Under the pieces are notes generated by a model. It made no database searches. It was not told the origin of the DNA and saw only the letters and a list, made by a program, of their open reading frames with translations. From Longimicrobiales bacterium (GTDB lineage Bacteria > Gemmatimonadota > Gemmatimonadetes > Longimicrobiales > Gaopeijiaceae), in the NCBI GenBank assembly GCA_951813395.1, contig OX638356.1, forward strand, positions 1,591,340 through 1,655,339: DNA of 64,000 nt, given 5' to 3'. Shown one piece after another: positions 8,344 to 17,537 of the stretch. Numbering within the stretch: position 1 is the stretch's first letter; every line of letters starts with the position of its first letter. A program made the translations under genes and the position numbers.

Positions 8344-9765
8344 TCAGCGCGCTCCTACCGACTCCCGAACCGACTCGAGCAGCTTGGCGGCGTCGTATCC
8401 GACCCCGTCCTTGAAGACGATCTCAACGTTCCGGATCTCGGCCGGCCGGCTCACGGGATCGCCCGAGATCACGACCATGTCCGCCCACTTTCCGGCCGTG
8501 ATCGATCCGACGCGCTCGAACTCGCCCAGGACTTTGGCTCCGTTGGCCGTCATGATCTCGACCGCCTGGAGGGGCGTGAAGCCCGCTTCGATCAGCAGCT
8601 CGAAGTTCCTCTGGTCGCCGAAGCCCGGAATCGCCCCTCCGTTGCCGGTGGGATCGACCCCCGCGACCAGGAGCCCGCCGGCGTCGACGAACGCCTTCTC
8701 GAAGGCGAGGGCGTTGTTCCACACGAGTCCCATCACCGAGGACGCCGAGCTCTCCTGCAGCATCCGGTGCAGCTCCAGGAACGCCTCCCGCACCTCGGGC
8801 GACATCATCTCCAGTACGCGGTCCTCGACGGGACGGTCGGGCGTGAGCTGCTCGATGACGGCCAGGGTGGACGTGATCGCCACGCCGTTGTCGACGGCCT
8901 TCTGGATGAGCGCCTGGACCTCAGGGCCCTCGACGTCGAGGTCGACGAGGCTCTCCCACTGATCGGGCGGGCAGACGTCGGGCTCCTTGTCGGCTACGAA
9001 GTCCGAGGAGACGAAGACGCCGTGCTCAAGGTTGTCGATCCCCATGTCGATCGCCTCGGAATAGGTGACCGAACAGACGTGTCCCGTGAACTTGATCCCC
9101 TGCCTGTGCGCCTCATCGATCGCCGCCGCCAAGTTCGCACGGGTGATGCGCGAGTGAGCCTTGATCCAGCTCGCGCCCTCCTCGGCCCAGTAGCGAACGA
9201 TGCGCCGGGCCGGCTCCTCGCCCGTGGGCGAATAGTTGGCCAGCCCTTCGGAGAGGCGGGGGCCCGTGATGTACATGCGCGGACCCGGCGTCTCTCCCGC
9301 GTCGATCGAGTGCTTGAGGTTCAGCTCGATGTAGGGCGACATGCTCCCGGTGGTGCGCGTGGCCGTGACGCCGCTCGCCAGGTACATGCGGGGCGCGCTG
9401 AAGCCGAGCGTGAGCCGACCCCTGGCCCCCGCGTAGTCCGTGTGGTTGTGCATGCCGATGATGCCCGGGATGACGGTGTGATTCGCGAGGTCCACGACCC
9501 GCGCGCCGTCCGGCACCTCGACCTCGGCCCTCGGACCCACCTCCGTGATCAGCCCGTCGGCCACCACGATCGTCTGGTCGTCGAGCGGAGACGCGCCCGT
9601 GCCGTCGACGACGCGCACTCCGCTGAGCGCGAACGAGGGCTCGGAGACGCTCACGAACTCGAGGACCTCGGCGGAGAGCGAGGCGGCGGACTGGGCGCTC
9701 GCCGCTCGGGTCGGCGTGAGCGAAGCGAGGAGAACGAGGCAGAGGGCGGGCGTGAACTTCGGCAT
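8344..9765 (-). CDS. secreted amidohydrolase (imidazolonepropionase-like)
   Basis: A 473-residue protein with a signal peptide (MPKFTPALCLVLLASL...ASAQ); AAAGGAG lies 9 nt before the ATG. Amidohydrolase superfamily metal ligands are visible: H106-N-H108, Lys202 in WIKAHS (position of the carboxylated lysine), His229 in GHVCSV, His248 in NLEHG and Asp371 in AGVDPTG. The C-terminal strand block is GSITAGKWADMVVISGD. Members cleave cyclic amides or dipeptides; the substrate is unknown. It is a close paralogue of the gene at 19692-21131 (same order of motifs, including GIDNLEH and CSV). It is divergent from the SusC gene at 9983, sharing a 217-bp intergenic region. Confidence 0.88.
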   Translation of the reverse strand: MPKFTPALCLVLLASLTPTRAASAQSAASLSAEVLEFVSVSEPSFALSGVRVVDGTGASPLDDQTIVVADGLITEVGPRAEVEVPDGARVVDLANHTVIPGIIGMHNHTDYAGARGRLTLGFSAPRMYLASGVTATRTTGSMSPYIELNLKHSIDAGETPGPRMYITGPRLSEGLANYSPTGEEPARRIVRYWAEEGASWIKAHSRITRANLAAAIDEAHRQGIKFTGHVCSVTYSEAIDMGIDNLEHGVFVSSDFVADKEPDVCPPDQWESLVDLDVEGPEVQALIQKAVDNGVAITSTLAVIEQLTPDRPVEDRVLEMMSPEVREAFLELHRMLQESSASSVMGLVWNNALAFEKAFVDAGGLLVAGVDPTGNGGAIPGFGDQRNFELLIEAGFTPLQAVEIMTANGAKVLGEFERVGSITAGKWADMVVISGDPVSRPAEIRNVEIVFKDGVGYDAAKLLESVRESVGAR

Positions 9766-9849
9766 GGATGGGCTCCTTTGAGTGCGCGAGCTGCCGGCGA
9801 ACCTCCACTCTCGGCGCGGGACGCGTGGCGCCTGGGCCTGGACGCTCGC

Positions 9850-9878
9850 TTGACACTGCTTCGGCGGAACCCTACCAT
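9850..9878 (+). promoter_or_regulatory. putative sigma-70 type promoter for the first SusC/SusD operon
   Basis: TTGACA at 9850-9855, a 17-bp spacer and TACCAT at 9873-9878 (4 of 6 to TATAAT), about 105 bp before the SusC start in the divergent intergenic region. Match by eye only. Confidence 0.45.
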
Positions 9879-9982
9879 ACGCCGAAAGCCGCGCGGGCGT
9901 AAGGGCAATAGATGCGGTCCTCGCAGGAGATGTCGCCGGGCCTCGCAGAGGTCGAACAGCTTCGACACGAGGAGGACAACCC

Positions 9983-12900
9983 ATGAAGCGATCGACGTCA
10001 GTCTTGCTGCTGGCTCTCTTGATGGCCAGCCTGCCGCCGGGCCTTGCCGCCCAGGATGCCGGCGTCCTCACGGGTCAGGTGACCGACGCCGCGACCGGAG
10101 GGCCGATCGCTTCGGCCCAGATCTTCATCCTGGGAACCGGTCGAGGCACGCTCACCAACTCCGAGGGCCGCTACCTCCTGGCTCAGGTTCCGGTCGGCGA
10201 GTACGAGCTGCAGGCCGAGCTCATCGGGTTCGCCGCCTCCACGCAGCCGGTCACGGTCGTCGCCGGACAGACCACCATCACGGACTTCAGCCTGTCGGTG
10301 ACGGCGCTTCAGCTCGACGAACTGGTGGTGACCGGAACGGCGGGCGTTCGCCTCCGCCGCGAGCAGCCGGCGACGATCGCTCAGGTGGACGCCGCCGCCC
10401 TGACGGAGCTCGCACCGATCTCGAACGTCGCCGACGTCCTCCAGTCCCGGCTCCCGGGAGTGTCGATGAAGCAGGGGAACGGGCAGTCGGGAGCGGGGCA
10501 GGTGATCCACATTCGGGGGGTCTCCTCGATCTCGCTCTCCAACCAACCGCTGATCTACATCGACGGCGTCCGGATCGACTCCCGCAACGAAGTGGCGCGT
10601 CCCGACGGAGAGGAATCGAGCCCGGCGACGAGCTTCGACGCGACGGGCGGCGGGGCGGCGGGGCGGCTGAACGACCTCAACCCCTACGACATCGAGAGCA
10701 TCGAGATCGTGAAGGGGCCGGCGGCGGCCACCCTGTACGGCGCCGATGCCTCGGCTGGGGTGATCCAGATCATCACGAAGCGGGGCGGAGAGGGTGACTT
10801 CCGCCAGAACATCCAGGTCGAGTTCAATTCGATCGACAAGTCGTTCGACCTCAAGGAGAACTGGGCCGCGTGCACCCAGGCGGCGATCGACGCCGGCGCG
10901 TATCTGTGCCGGGGCCAAGCCGTCGGCACGCTCGTCACCGACAACCCGCTCGAGCGTGCCGGAGCGTTCCGGAAAGGCAATCGATGGAGCACCTCGTGGA
11001 GCGGCCGGGGCGGCGGGGAAGGCTACGGATTCTTCACCTCTTTGAACTGGATCGACGAGGACGGCACGATCTCGAACAACTACTTGGAGAGCCTCAAGGG
11101 CCGCCTGAACTTCGACTGGCAGCCCCATGAGACCCTCCGTTTCGAGGCGGGATACGCGCTCGGCAAGATCGACAACAACCTGCCGATGAGTAACCACAGC
11201 CCGCTCGGCATTCCGACGAGCGGGTATCTGGGGAACCCGCTGAGCCTCATGACGCCCGACGACGACGGATGCGGCTTCGGCAAGTGCGTGGGGATCCTCG
11301 AGGCCGAGCACTATGTCCGCACGCTGCGGAACACGCTTTCGCTCACCACGCGGCACGCGCCGTTGGATTGGTTCAATCAGTGGCTCACGCTCGGCGGCGA
11401 CTTCACGCGGACCGAGCGCCGGCAGTTCTTCCCGAAGAACGATCAGGGCTGGTACTTCGGCGAGATCAACTCGGGATACGTCGACGAGAACCGCAACTCG
11501 TTCGAGAACGTGACCGTCGACTACCTCGCCAACGCCCAGTTCTCGTTCGGAGGCGACGACCAGTGGTCGAGCGACGTCTCGGCCGGGCTCCAGTTCATCC
11601 GGAGGCGCGAGGAGTTCGTCGTCTCCACCGGCGTCGGCCTCACGACCAATACGGCGCGCACGGTATCGGCGGCCACAGAGAGGGCGGGCGCGCAATGGTT
11701 CCAGGATAACCGGTCCCTCGGCTACCTGGCCCAGTATCAGCTCGGCTACCGGGATCGGCTCTTCCTCCAGGTGGGCGCGAGGTGGGACCAGAACTCCTCG
11801 TTCGGTGAGGCCGCGCCGGTCTTCTTCCTCCCGAAGGTCGGAATCTCCTGGGTGCTCTCCGACGAGCCGTTCTGGCGCGAGACGTTCCCCTGGATGGACC
11901 AGTTCCGCCTGCGCGGGGCTCTGGGCACGACGGGCCGCGCGCCCGAAGAGGGAGTCGCGCTCCGGACCTACGACCCGGCTCCTTACGTCAGCGGCCCGAA
12001 CAGCATCGCTCCGGGGGTCCGGCTCGCCAATCCCGGCAACCCGGACCTGACGGCCGAGCGGGGCACCGAGTTCGAGGCCGGGTTCGATCTCGCCCTCCTG
12101 CGGAACCGGCTCGGGGTCGAGTTCACCTACTTCAACAAGACCACCAACGATCTCATCCTCGAAAAGCCCGTCTCCCCCTCGCTCGGATTCCTCCAGAACC
12201 CCCTCGTCAACATCGGGGAAGTCCTGAACCGGGGCGTCGAGGTGGCGGTGCGCAGCGACATCGTCCGCCGGCCGAACCTGGCCTGGTCGGTCAATGTCGG
12301 GATGAACACGCTCTACAACGAGCTGGTGTCGCTCGGCGGGCTCGAGGCGTTCGGAAACCGCGGCCGGAGGTTCGTCGAGGGGCTCCCCCTCGGATCGGCC
12401 TTCGTGCGCACGATCCGTAGAGTGGAGGCGGACCGCACGATCGTGTCCGACACGCTCGAGTACGGTGGCGACGGAATTCCGGACTTCGAGGGGAGCTTCC
12501 AGTCGAATCTGACGCTCTTCGAGGTGCTCGACATCCGAGGCCAGCTCGACTGGAAGACCGGGTTCCAGATCCGGAATTCCACAGACGAGTTCCGGGAGAC
12601 GAGCATCGTTCGGGCGCGAGAGCGGCTCGACGAGAGCGTCCTTTCGCCGGAGGAGCGGCGCAGGCGCTACGGTCCGTTCTACAGCGAGTCGGGGTCTTCG
12701 GTGCCGATCAGCCAGGCGGATGCCGTCTATCTGCAGGACGGGGACTTCCTCAGGCTCCGCGAGCTCACGGTGAGCGTGTCGCTGCCCCAGGAGGTCCTGG
12801 CTCGGATCGGAGCCCAGAGCGGGCGCTTCATCGTCGGAGGTCGCAATCTCGCGCTGTGGACCGGCTACGAGGGCGTGGATCCGGAGACGACACCCAACAT

Positions 12901-12994
12901 CCTCAACAGCGAGACGGCCTCGTTCGGCTCATACTCCTTCTTCACGCTCCCGCCGCCAAGGCGCCTGATCACCCGAATCAGCCTCGCGTTCTGA
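9983..12994 (+). CDS. SusC/RagA-type TonB-dependent outer-membrane receptor (first)
   Basis: A 1003-residue protein. A signal peptide ends near GLAAQ (residue 24). A carboxypeptidase-regulatory-like domain follows (VLTGQVTDAATGGPIASAQ, to about residue 105), then the plug: SNVADVLQSRLPGVS, IHIRGVSSISLSNQPL, YIDGVRID and VKGPAAATLYG. The remaining residues form the beta-barrel, ending in the typical aromatic SLAF. Such receptors import oligomers with energy from TonB and are capped by SusD lipoproteins. GAGGAGG lies upstream of the ATG. The SusD partner starts 7 nt downstream, so the two form an operon. Peptides are a plausible substrate from the neighbouring amidohydrolase, but this is inference. 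Confidence 0.92.
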   Translation: MKRSTSVLLLALLMASLPPGLAAQDAGVLTGQVTDAATGGPIASAQIFILGTGRGTLTNSEGRYLLAQVPVGEYELQAELIGFAASTQPVTVVAGQTTITDFSLSVTALQLDELVVTGTAGVRLRREQPATIAQVDAAALTELAPISNVADVLQSRLPGVSMKQGNGQSGAGQVIHIRGVSSISLSNQPLIYIDGVRIDSRNEVARPDGEESSPATSFDATGGGAAGRLNDLNPYDIESIEIVKGPAAATLYGADASAGVIQIITKRGGEGDFRQNIQVEFNSIDKSFDLKENWAACTQAAIDAGAYLCRGQAVGTLVTDNPLERAGAFRKGNRWSTSWSGRGGGEGYGFFTSLNWIDEDGTISNNYLESLKGRLNFDWQPHETLRFEAGYALGKIDNNLPMSNHSPLGIPTSGYLGNPLSLMTPDDDGCGFGKCVGILEAEHYVRTLRNTLSLTTRHAPLDWFNQWLTLGGDFTRTERRQFFPKNDQGWYFGEINSGYVDENRNSFENVTVDYLANAQFSFGGDDQWSSDVSAGLQFIRRREEFVVSTGVGLTTNTARTVSAATERAGAQWFQDNRSLGYLAQYQLGYRDRLFLQVGARWDQNSSFGEAAPVFFLPKVGISWVLSDEPFWRETFPWMDQFRLRGALGTTGRAPEEGVALRTYDPAPYVSGPNSIAPGVRLANPGNPDLTAERGTEFEAGFDLALLRNRLGVEFTYFNKTTNDLILEKPVSPSLGFLQNPLVNIGEVLNRGVEVAVRSDIVRRPNLAWSVNVGMNTLYNELVSLGGLEAFGNRGRRFVEGLPLGSAFVRTIRRVEADRTIVSDTLEYGGDGIPDFEGSFQSNLTLFEVLDIRGQLDWKTGFQIRNSTDEFRETSIVRARERLDESVLSPEERRRRYGPFYSESGSSVPISQADAVYLQDGDFLRLRELTVSVSLPQEVLARIGAQSGRFIVGGRNLALWTGYEGVDPETTPNILNSETASFGSYSFFTLPPPRRLITRISLAF

Positions 12995-13001
12995 GGGGAG
13001 G

Positions 13002-14282
13002 ATGAAGACGATGAAGACCATGACGAAAAGGCTCACGACCCGCGTGGCGGTGCTCGCAACGACAGTGCTCGTGGCGGCCACGACCGGGTGCGATCTGCAG
13101 GACGAGCTCCTCGAGGTCGAGAACCCCAACGTGATCGACGCCCGAGAGATCGATCCCGCACGCGATGCCGACCTTCTGGCCGGCTCGACGATGCAGGACT
13201 TTGCCGCGGCGTACCCGTGGCAGATTTTCTACACCTCGTACTTCACGGGCGAAATGATGGGCGCCGACATCGGATCCTCGATCAACCGGGCGGCCCGAAG
13301 GGACTTCCAGGGCGAGGAGGGTGGCCTCACCACCATCTTCGGACGCATGAACATCTCGCGCACGTCCGCTGAGTCGCTGCTCGAGGTGCTGGCCGGGGTT
13401 GCCGGCCAGGAGCAGAACACCGCCGTCGCATCGACGGTGGCGGGCTACTCGTTCCTGATGCTGGCCGAGACCTTCTGCCGGGCCACGGTCGCCGAGGGCC
13501 CGGCGATCGATCCGCCCGCTCTCCTCGACTCGGCGGTCGTGCATCTGACGAACGCGATCAGCGTGGGGCGCTCCGCCGGGACGATGGCCGCGGATTCCTT
13601 CGCGAACGCAGCTCTGGTCGGCCGGGCGAGGGCACACCTCCAGGCGGGCCGTACCTCTGAGGCGCTGGCGGACGCGTCGTCGGTGCCCGCCGGCTTCCAA
13701 TTCGACATAACCTACGTCTCCGACCTGGCCGACCGGAGCACCGAGGACCCGCGCGTCGGAAACCCTCTGTACGACCATACCTACGACGGAGACAAGAGCC
13801 TGTCGGTCGCCCCGGCGTTTCGTCTCGACGATCCGCGGGTCAGGGCGGTCCCGCCCGAGGAGCACGGCATCCCCGCCCGGGACGGCGTGACTCCCTATTG
13901 GACCCAGACGAAGTACACGGCGTGGGACGCGCCGATTCGCCTGGCCTCGAAGCTGCTGGCCGACTACATCGCGGCGGAGGCGCAGGGCACCTCGGCGATG
14001 CTCGACATGATTCAGGCTAGGCGCATGGCGAACGATCAGCCCGCCTATGACGGGGCCATGGACGCTCAGAGCGTGCTCGGGGAGTTCCTCTGGCAGAAGT
14101 CCCTCGACTTCTACTTCGAGGGCACTCGCATGGCCGACTCGAGGCGGCATCCCGCTGCGATCAGGGCCATGCCCGTGCCGGGTGCCGAGTACCACAAACA
14201 GCCCTTCGATCCGATCCGCGACCAGACGTGCTTCCCGATTCCGGACAGCGAGATCGACAACAACCCGAACCTCTCAGGCTGA
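13002..14282 (+). CDS. SusD/RagB-type outer-membrane lipoprotein (first)
   Basis: A 426-residue lipoprotein with lipobox TTGC (Cys30). The mature start DLQDELLEVENPNVID is typical of SusD/RagB proteins in this phylum. TPR-like helices such as FANAALVGRARAHLQAGRTSEAL occur mid-protein, and the C-terminus shows RDQTCFPIPDSEIDNNPNLS, the family's end motif. It caps the SusC barrel encoded immediately upstream and binds the incoming ligand at the cell surface. The ATG at 13002 has GGGGAGG just before it; later in-frame ATGs at 13011 and 13020 are possible. Confidence 0.88.
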   Translation: MKTMKTMTKRLTTRVAVLATTVLVAATTGCDLQDELLEVENPNVIDAREIDPARDADLLAGSTMQDFAAAYPWQIFYTSYFTGEMMGADIGSSINRAARRDFQGEEGGLTTIFGRMNISRTSAESLLEVLAGVAGQEQNTAVASTVAGYSFLMLAETFCRATVAEGPAIDPPALLDSAVVHLTNAISVGRSAGTMAADSFANAALVGRARAHLQAGRTSEALADASSVPAGFQFDITYVSDLADRSTEDPRVGNPLYDHTYDGDKSLSVAPAFRLDDPRVRAVPPEEHGIPARDGVTPYWTQTKYTAWDAPIRLASKLLADYIAAEAQGTSAMLDMIQARRMANDQPAYDGAMDAQSVLGEFLWQKSLDFYFEGTRMADSRRHPAAIRAMPVPGAEYHKQPFDPIRDQTCFPIPDSEIDNNPNLSG

Positions 14283-14311
14283 CGAAGCACGGCGCTTGGA
14301 GTGGCATGAGG

Positions 14312-14355
14312 CCCTGGGGGCTCGGCGGGGCGGACCGCTCGCCGGGCCCCCAGGG
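14312..14355 (+). terminator. strong hairpin after the first SusC/SusD operon
   Basis: A 10-bp perfect stem (CCCTGGGGGC at 14312-14321, GCCCCCAGGG at 14346-14355) with further pairing inside the loop (TCGGCG/CGCCGG), 30 nt after the SusD stop. There is no clear T-run, so factor-independent termination is uncertain. Confidence 0.5.
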
Positions 14356-14419
14356 TATCTGAGCCCGGGGCCCCGAGGGACGGGCTCGCGTTCTCTTCCC
14401 TCGTGCAGGGGCGAATGCA

Positions 14420-14890
14420 GTGACGGACCAGCGAGTCAACCACCCCCGCCCGGGCGCGCTCGCGCCGGTCCGCCGGTCCTCGGGCATGCTCGTCTTCCTT
14501 GCTCTCTTCGTGGCCCCCCCCGACGCGAGGAGCCAGCTCGCTCCAACCACCGAACATTGCATCCGAGTGGAGGTGCGGAACGACCAGTTCCTCGACGTCA
14601 ACATCCGCCCCTACGTCAACGGGATCGCCGTGGGGGAGAAGCTCTACGTGCAGGGGCTGAGGAGCGGTAGCTTCAGCCTCCGCGCGGCCACGTATCTCAA
14701 CGCCCAGCTGCAGTTCGCGATCGATCCCGTCGGGTCGTCCGAGGTCCACTTCGTGCCCGGCCACAGCGGCCTGCACATCGCCTCCACGTCGACCCTCGTG
14801 GAGATCCGCGTCGCGAGCCGCATTTGGCTTTCCACCCTCTCCCTCGTCGATCTCGAGGACCCGCCGTCCGGCTGTCCTCCTCCCCGCTAG
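14420..14890 (+). CDS. small secreted hypothetical protein
   Basis: 156 codons from a GTG at 14420 with AGGGG upstream; an ATG at 14486 would begin directly at the hydrophobic stretch MLVFLALFVAPPDARSQ, which looks like a signal peptide. The mature part holds CIRVEVRNDQFLDVNIRPYV and RSGSFSLRA, followed by HFVPGHSGLHIASTSTLVEI. These alternating strands suggest a small beta-sandwich. Similar short proteins with a VxNDxFxDVxIY-like strand occur in Gemmatimonadota, but no function is known to me. The gene ends 110 nt before intron copy B. Confidence 0.6.
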   Translation: MTDQRVNHPRPGALAPVRRSSGMLVFLALFVAPPDARSQLAPTTEHCIRVEVRNDQFLDVNIRPYVNGIAVGEKLYVQGLRSGSFSLRAATYLNAQLQFAIDPVGSSEVHFVPGHSGLHIASTSTLVEIRVASRIWLSTLSLVDLEDPPSGCPPPR

Positions 14891-15493
14891 GCGGCGCGTT
14901 CGGGACGAGAGATCGATCCCGCACACCTCGATCCTTCTCGGGTTCAGACCTCCGGGCGTTCCGTGAGACCGCTCCGGAGCCTGCTAGCCCGGATTTCTCA
15001 GTGCGCCGTGGAAAGGCGCGCTTTCCTGGTGGGTGCGAATCCCACCCAGCAACTGTCGCTCCAGCTGGTAGCGGCCAGAGCGGTTCGCGGAGGTAACGAC
15101 ATGGACTGAAGCACTCTGGCGAAAGGGCCGCCTTGGGCGGCTCAGCGACCATGCGGGCCGGAACGCGAGTGAACGCCGAGCAGGCCTCGAAACGGGCGTT
15201 GCGGAAGCCGACCCTCCTGAGAATAGGGGAAGGCCGCCGGCTGGCCGGGAAGAGAGCGACGAGGGCACCGGCCGGCTTCCGCCGGGGTAGTGGCGCCGGC
15301 ACGCATGGAAGGATGGAAGGCGCAGCAACACGGGAAGCCCTGCCGGTGCCGGGCACACGGCAACCGGAACCCCGCGAGGGGCAGGCCGGGCCGGGCAGGG
15401 TGGCGGATGGGCCCGTAGTACCGGGGACGCGGGGTAATGCCCGCCGAGGAAAGGGGCCCTGAGTTGGGAACGGTACGGAAAGGAGGCAGGGAC

Positions 15494-16836
15494 ATGACCA
15501 CTGGCGCGAGCCTAACAGGGTCGGTGAGCGTTCGGAAACTCCAGACCGTGCTACATGCGAAAGCGAAGGAAGAACCCGGACGGCGATTTCACGCCCTTGT
15601 CGACAAGGTATGGCGGGAGGACTTCCTGCTGGCGGCATGGGGGATGGTCCGCGGCGCAACGGCGGAGCGGCTGGAGTGGATGGTGTGACGGTCGCGGATG
15701 TCAAGGCGCACGGAGTGGAACGCTGGGTCGGGGAACTGTCGCGGGACCTGAAGGAAGGCACCTACAAGCCGAGTCCGGTGCGCCAGGTGCTGATTCCGAA
15801 GAAGCAGCCGGGGAAGTTCCGTCCCCTGGGCATCCCATGCCTGAGGGACCGGGTTGCGCAGACGTCGGCAATGCTGGTGCTGGGGCCGATCTTCGAGGCG
15901 GACCTGGAGCCGGAGCAGTACGGATACCGGCCGGGACGAAGCGCCAGGGACGCGGTCAGGCGGGTCCACCGCCTGCTGCACACGGGCCGTAACGAAGTGA
16001 TCGATGCGGACCTCTCGAACTACTTCGGCGAAATACCGCACGCCGAGTTGATGAAGAGTGTTGCCCGGCGCGTGAGCGATGGGCGGATGCTCGGACTCGT
16101 CAAGGCGTGGCTGGAGATGCCGGTGGTCGAGGAGGACGGGGAGGGCGGCACGCGCCGCACGAACCGGGCGCGAAAGGAACGGAAAGGGACCCCGCAGGGG
16201 GCTCCGATCTCGCCGCTGTTGAGCAACATCTACATGCGGCGGTTCATCCTTGGCTGGAAGGCGCTGGGCCATGCCCGGCGCTTCAGTGCGGAGATCGTGA
16301 ACTACGCGGACGACTTCTGTGTGCTCGGAAAGGCACCGGCGGCGGAGATGCTGGCGGCGGTCAACCGGCTCATGGAACGACTGAAGCTACCGGTCAACGC
16401 ACGGAAGACCCGATGCCTCCGATGCCCCGAGGAGCCGATCGAGTTCCTTGGATACCGCATCGGCTGGAACTATCGTCCGACGGACGGAAGCCGGTACATC
16501 GGCACCCGGCCCAGCAAGGCGAGCATTCAAAGCATACGCCGCAGGATCAGGGCGCAAACGGAGCCACGGTACGAAGGCTGTCCAGCAGAGGAGGTCGTAG
16601 GGCGTCTCAATCGGATGCTGTCCGGATGGGCAAACTACTTCACACTCGGCCAGGTCAGTCCGGCCTACGCGGCTGTGGATGCGTACGCGGCCCTGCGGCT
16701 GCGACAGTGGTTCTGCCGGAAGCACAAGGTGAAGTCAGGAAAATACGTGCGATTTTCCCACCGATGGCTGTGGGAGGAATGCGGCCTCACGCGCCTTGCG
16801 CTAACGACACGACACCTTCCGTGGGCGAAGGCATGA
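15494..16836 (+). pseudogene. group II intron reverse transcriptase, frameshifted copy
   Basis: Corresponds to the intact gene at 5702-7042. The ATG and AAAGGAGG site are kept, but copy B reads GTCCGCGGCGC where copy A reads GTCCGGCGC (near 15649-15653). The 2-nt gain stops translation at 15688. The original frame reopens from about 15655 to the normal stop at 16836 with YADD intact. Without frameshifting the product is about 64 residues and inactive. Confidence 0.88.
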
Positions 16837-16846
16837 TCCCGGCTGA

Positions 16847-16879
16847 GAGCCGGACGCGGGAGATCCGCACATCCGGTTC
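16847..16879 (+). ncRNA. group II intron domain V (copy B)
   Basis: Identical to domain V of copy A: GAGCCGGACGCGGGAG at the 5' side and CATCCGGTTC at the 3' side. The catalytic RNA core of the degenerate copy is therefore preserved here. Confidence 0.82.
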
Positions 16880-16988
16880 GATGAGCGGGGGCTGGAAACG
16901 TGACTACGGGAGCCGGTCTGCGGCCCGGAGCGAAAGCGACGGAATAGCCACCGGACCCTACGGTCGGCGCGCCAGCCCTCGACTCTAC

Positions 16989-17533
16989 CCTGCCAATGCG
17001 TGGTAGATCGGCGTGAGCTCCCACGCCATGGAATCGTCGAAGACCGGCGTGGCCGGATTCAGGGGAATCGCTCCCGCAACGCGGTCCGGCATCGCGTGCG
17101 CGATTGCGATGGCAAACATTCCGCCGTTCGAATTGCCCATCACGACGAACCCGTCGAGTTGCAGGTGGTCGGCGAGCTGTTCCACGTCCTTGTAAAAGCC
17201 GGCAACGGAGTAGTCAGGATCCGGGGTCGACCCGCCGGCGCCCGGACGGTCGACGGCGATAATGCGAACCCCGGCCTCGAGCGCCTCGCGATGATACACC
17301 AGTCCCGACAGATGCGACGCGCCGCCGCCGTGCAATTCAATGAGCGGCACGCCGTCCGGATCTCCGTTTTCGGCCCAGGTCAATGTCCGGCCGTCCTGCA
17401 GGATCAGCGCGTGCAAAAGGCTTGTGTCACCGGCGATTTCGACCAGTGGACGGTAGGGGCGCGGGTCGGCGTCGGTACAGCCGAGCACCCCCGCAGCGAC
17501 CGCGAAAGTCATGCTCAAGATCCTTTGCATCAT
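16989..17533 (-). pseudogene. alpha/beta hydrolase, N-terminal half (cut off by group II intron)
   Basis: Starting at 17533 (MMQRILSMTFAVAAGVLGC, a lipoprotein-like signal), 181 codons and two bases run to the intron edge. The alpha/beta hydrolase N-terminal features are intact: an oxyanion block LIELHGGG, VDRPGAGGSTPDP and the nucleophile elbow GNSNGG. The strand-6 region NPATPVFDDSM follows, after which the gene is cut. The second half with the catalytic His sits at 4683-5139 and joins in frame. The start codon lies 4 nt after the stop of the S9 peptidase gene at 17538, so the two were an operon. Confidence 0.85.
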
Positions 17534-17537
17534 GCCC

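Larger units (their letters stand above)
15001..16988 (+). mobile_element. group II intron, copy B (1988 nt, degenerate)
   Basis: Same orientation as copy A and nearly identical through the reverse-transcriptase region and 3' domains. Differences: a deletion of roughly 67 nt in the 5' RNA domain (after about 15110) and a 2-nt insertion that frameshifts the maturase. The first base is GTGCGCC at 15001 and the last AC at 16987-16988. The right flank is the N-terminal half of the split alpha/beta hydrolase; the left flank is unrelated sequence. It probably moves only if helped in trans. Confidence 0.88.

Noticed and set aside
15025-15060. A GGTGGGTGCGAATCCCACC block resembling a tRNA T-arm
   Set aside because: It is part of the group II intron 5' domain, is present in both copies, and lacks the other tRNA arms.
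5140-16988. Possible splicing or trans-splicing of the hydrolase through the group II introns
   Set aside because: The introns are on the plus strand and the hydrolase is on the minus strand, so the hydrolase transcript contains only the intron's antisense.
4683-17533. Assembly error as the explanation for the split hydrolase
   Set aside because: Not excluded, but both halves are in the same orientation, each exactly at an intron edge, and close together. A random misjoin at repeats would seldom give this, so recombination is preferred pending long reads.
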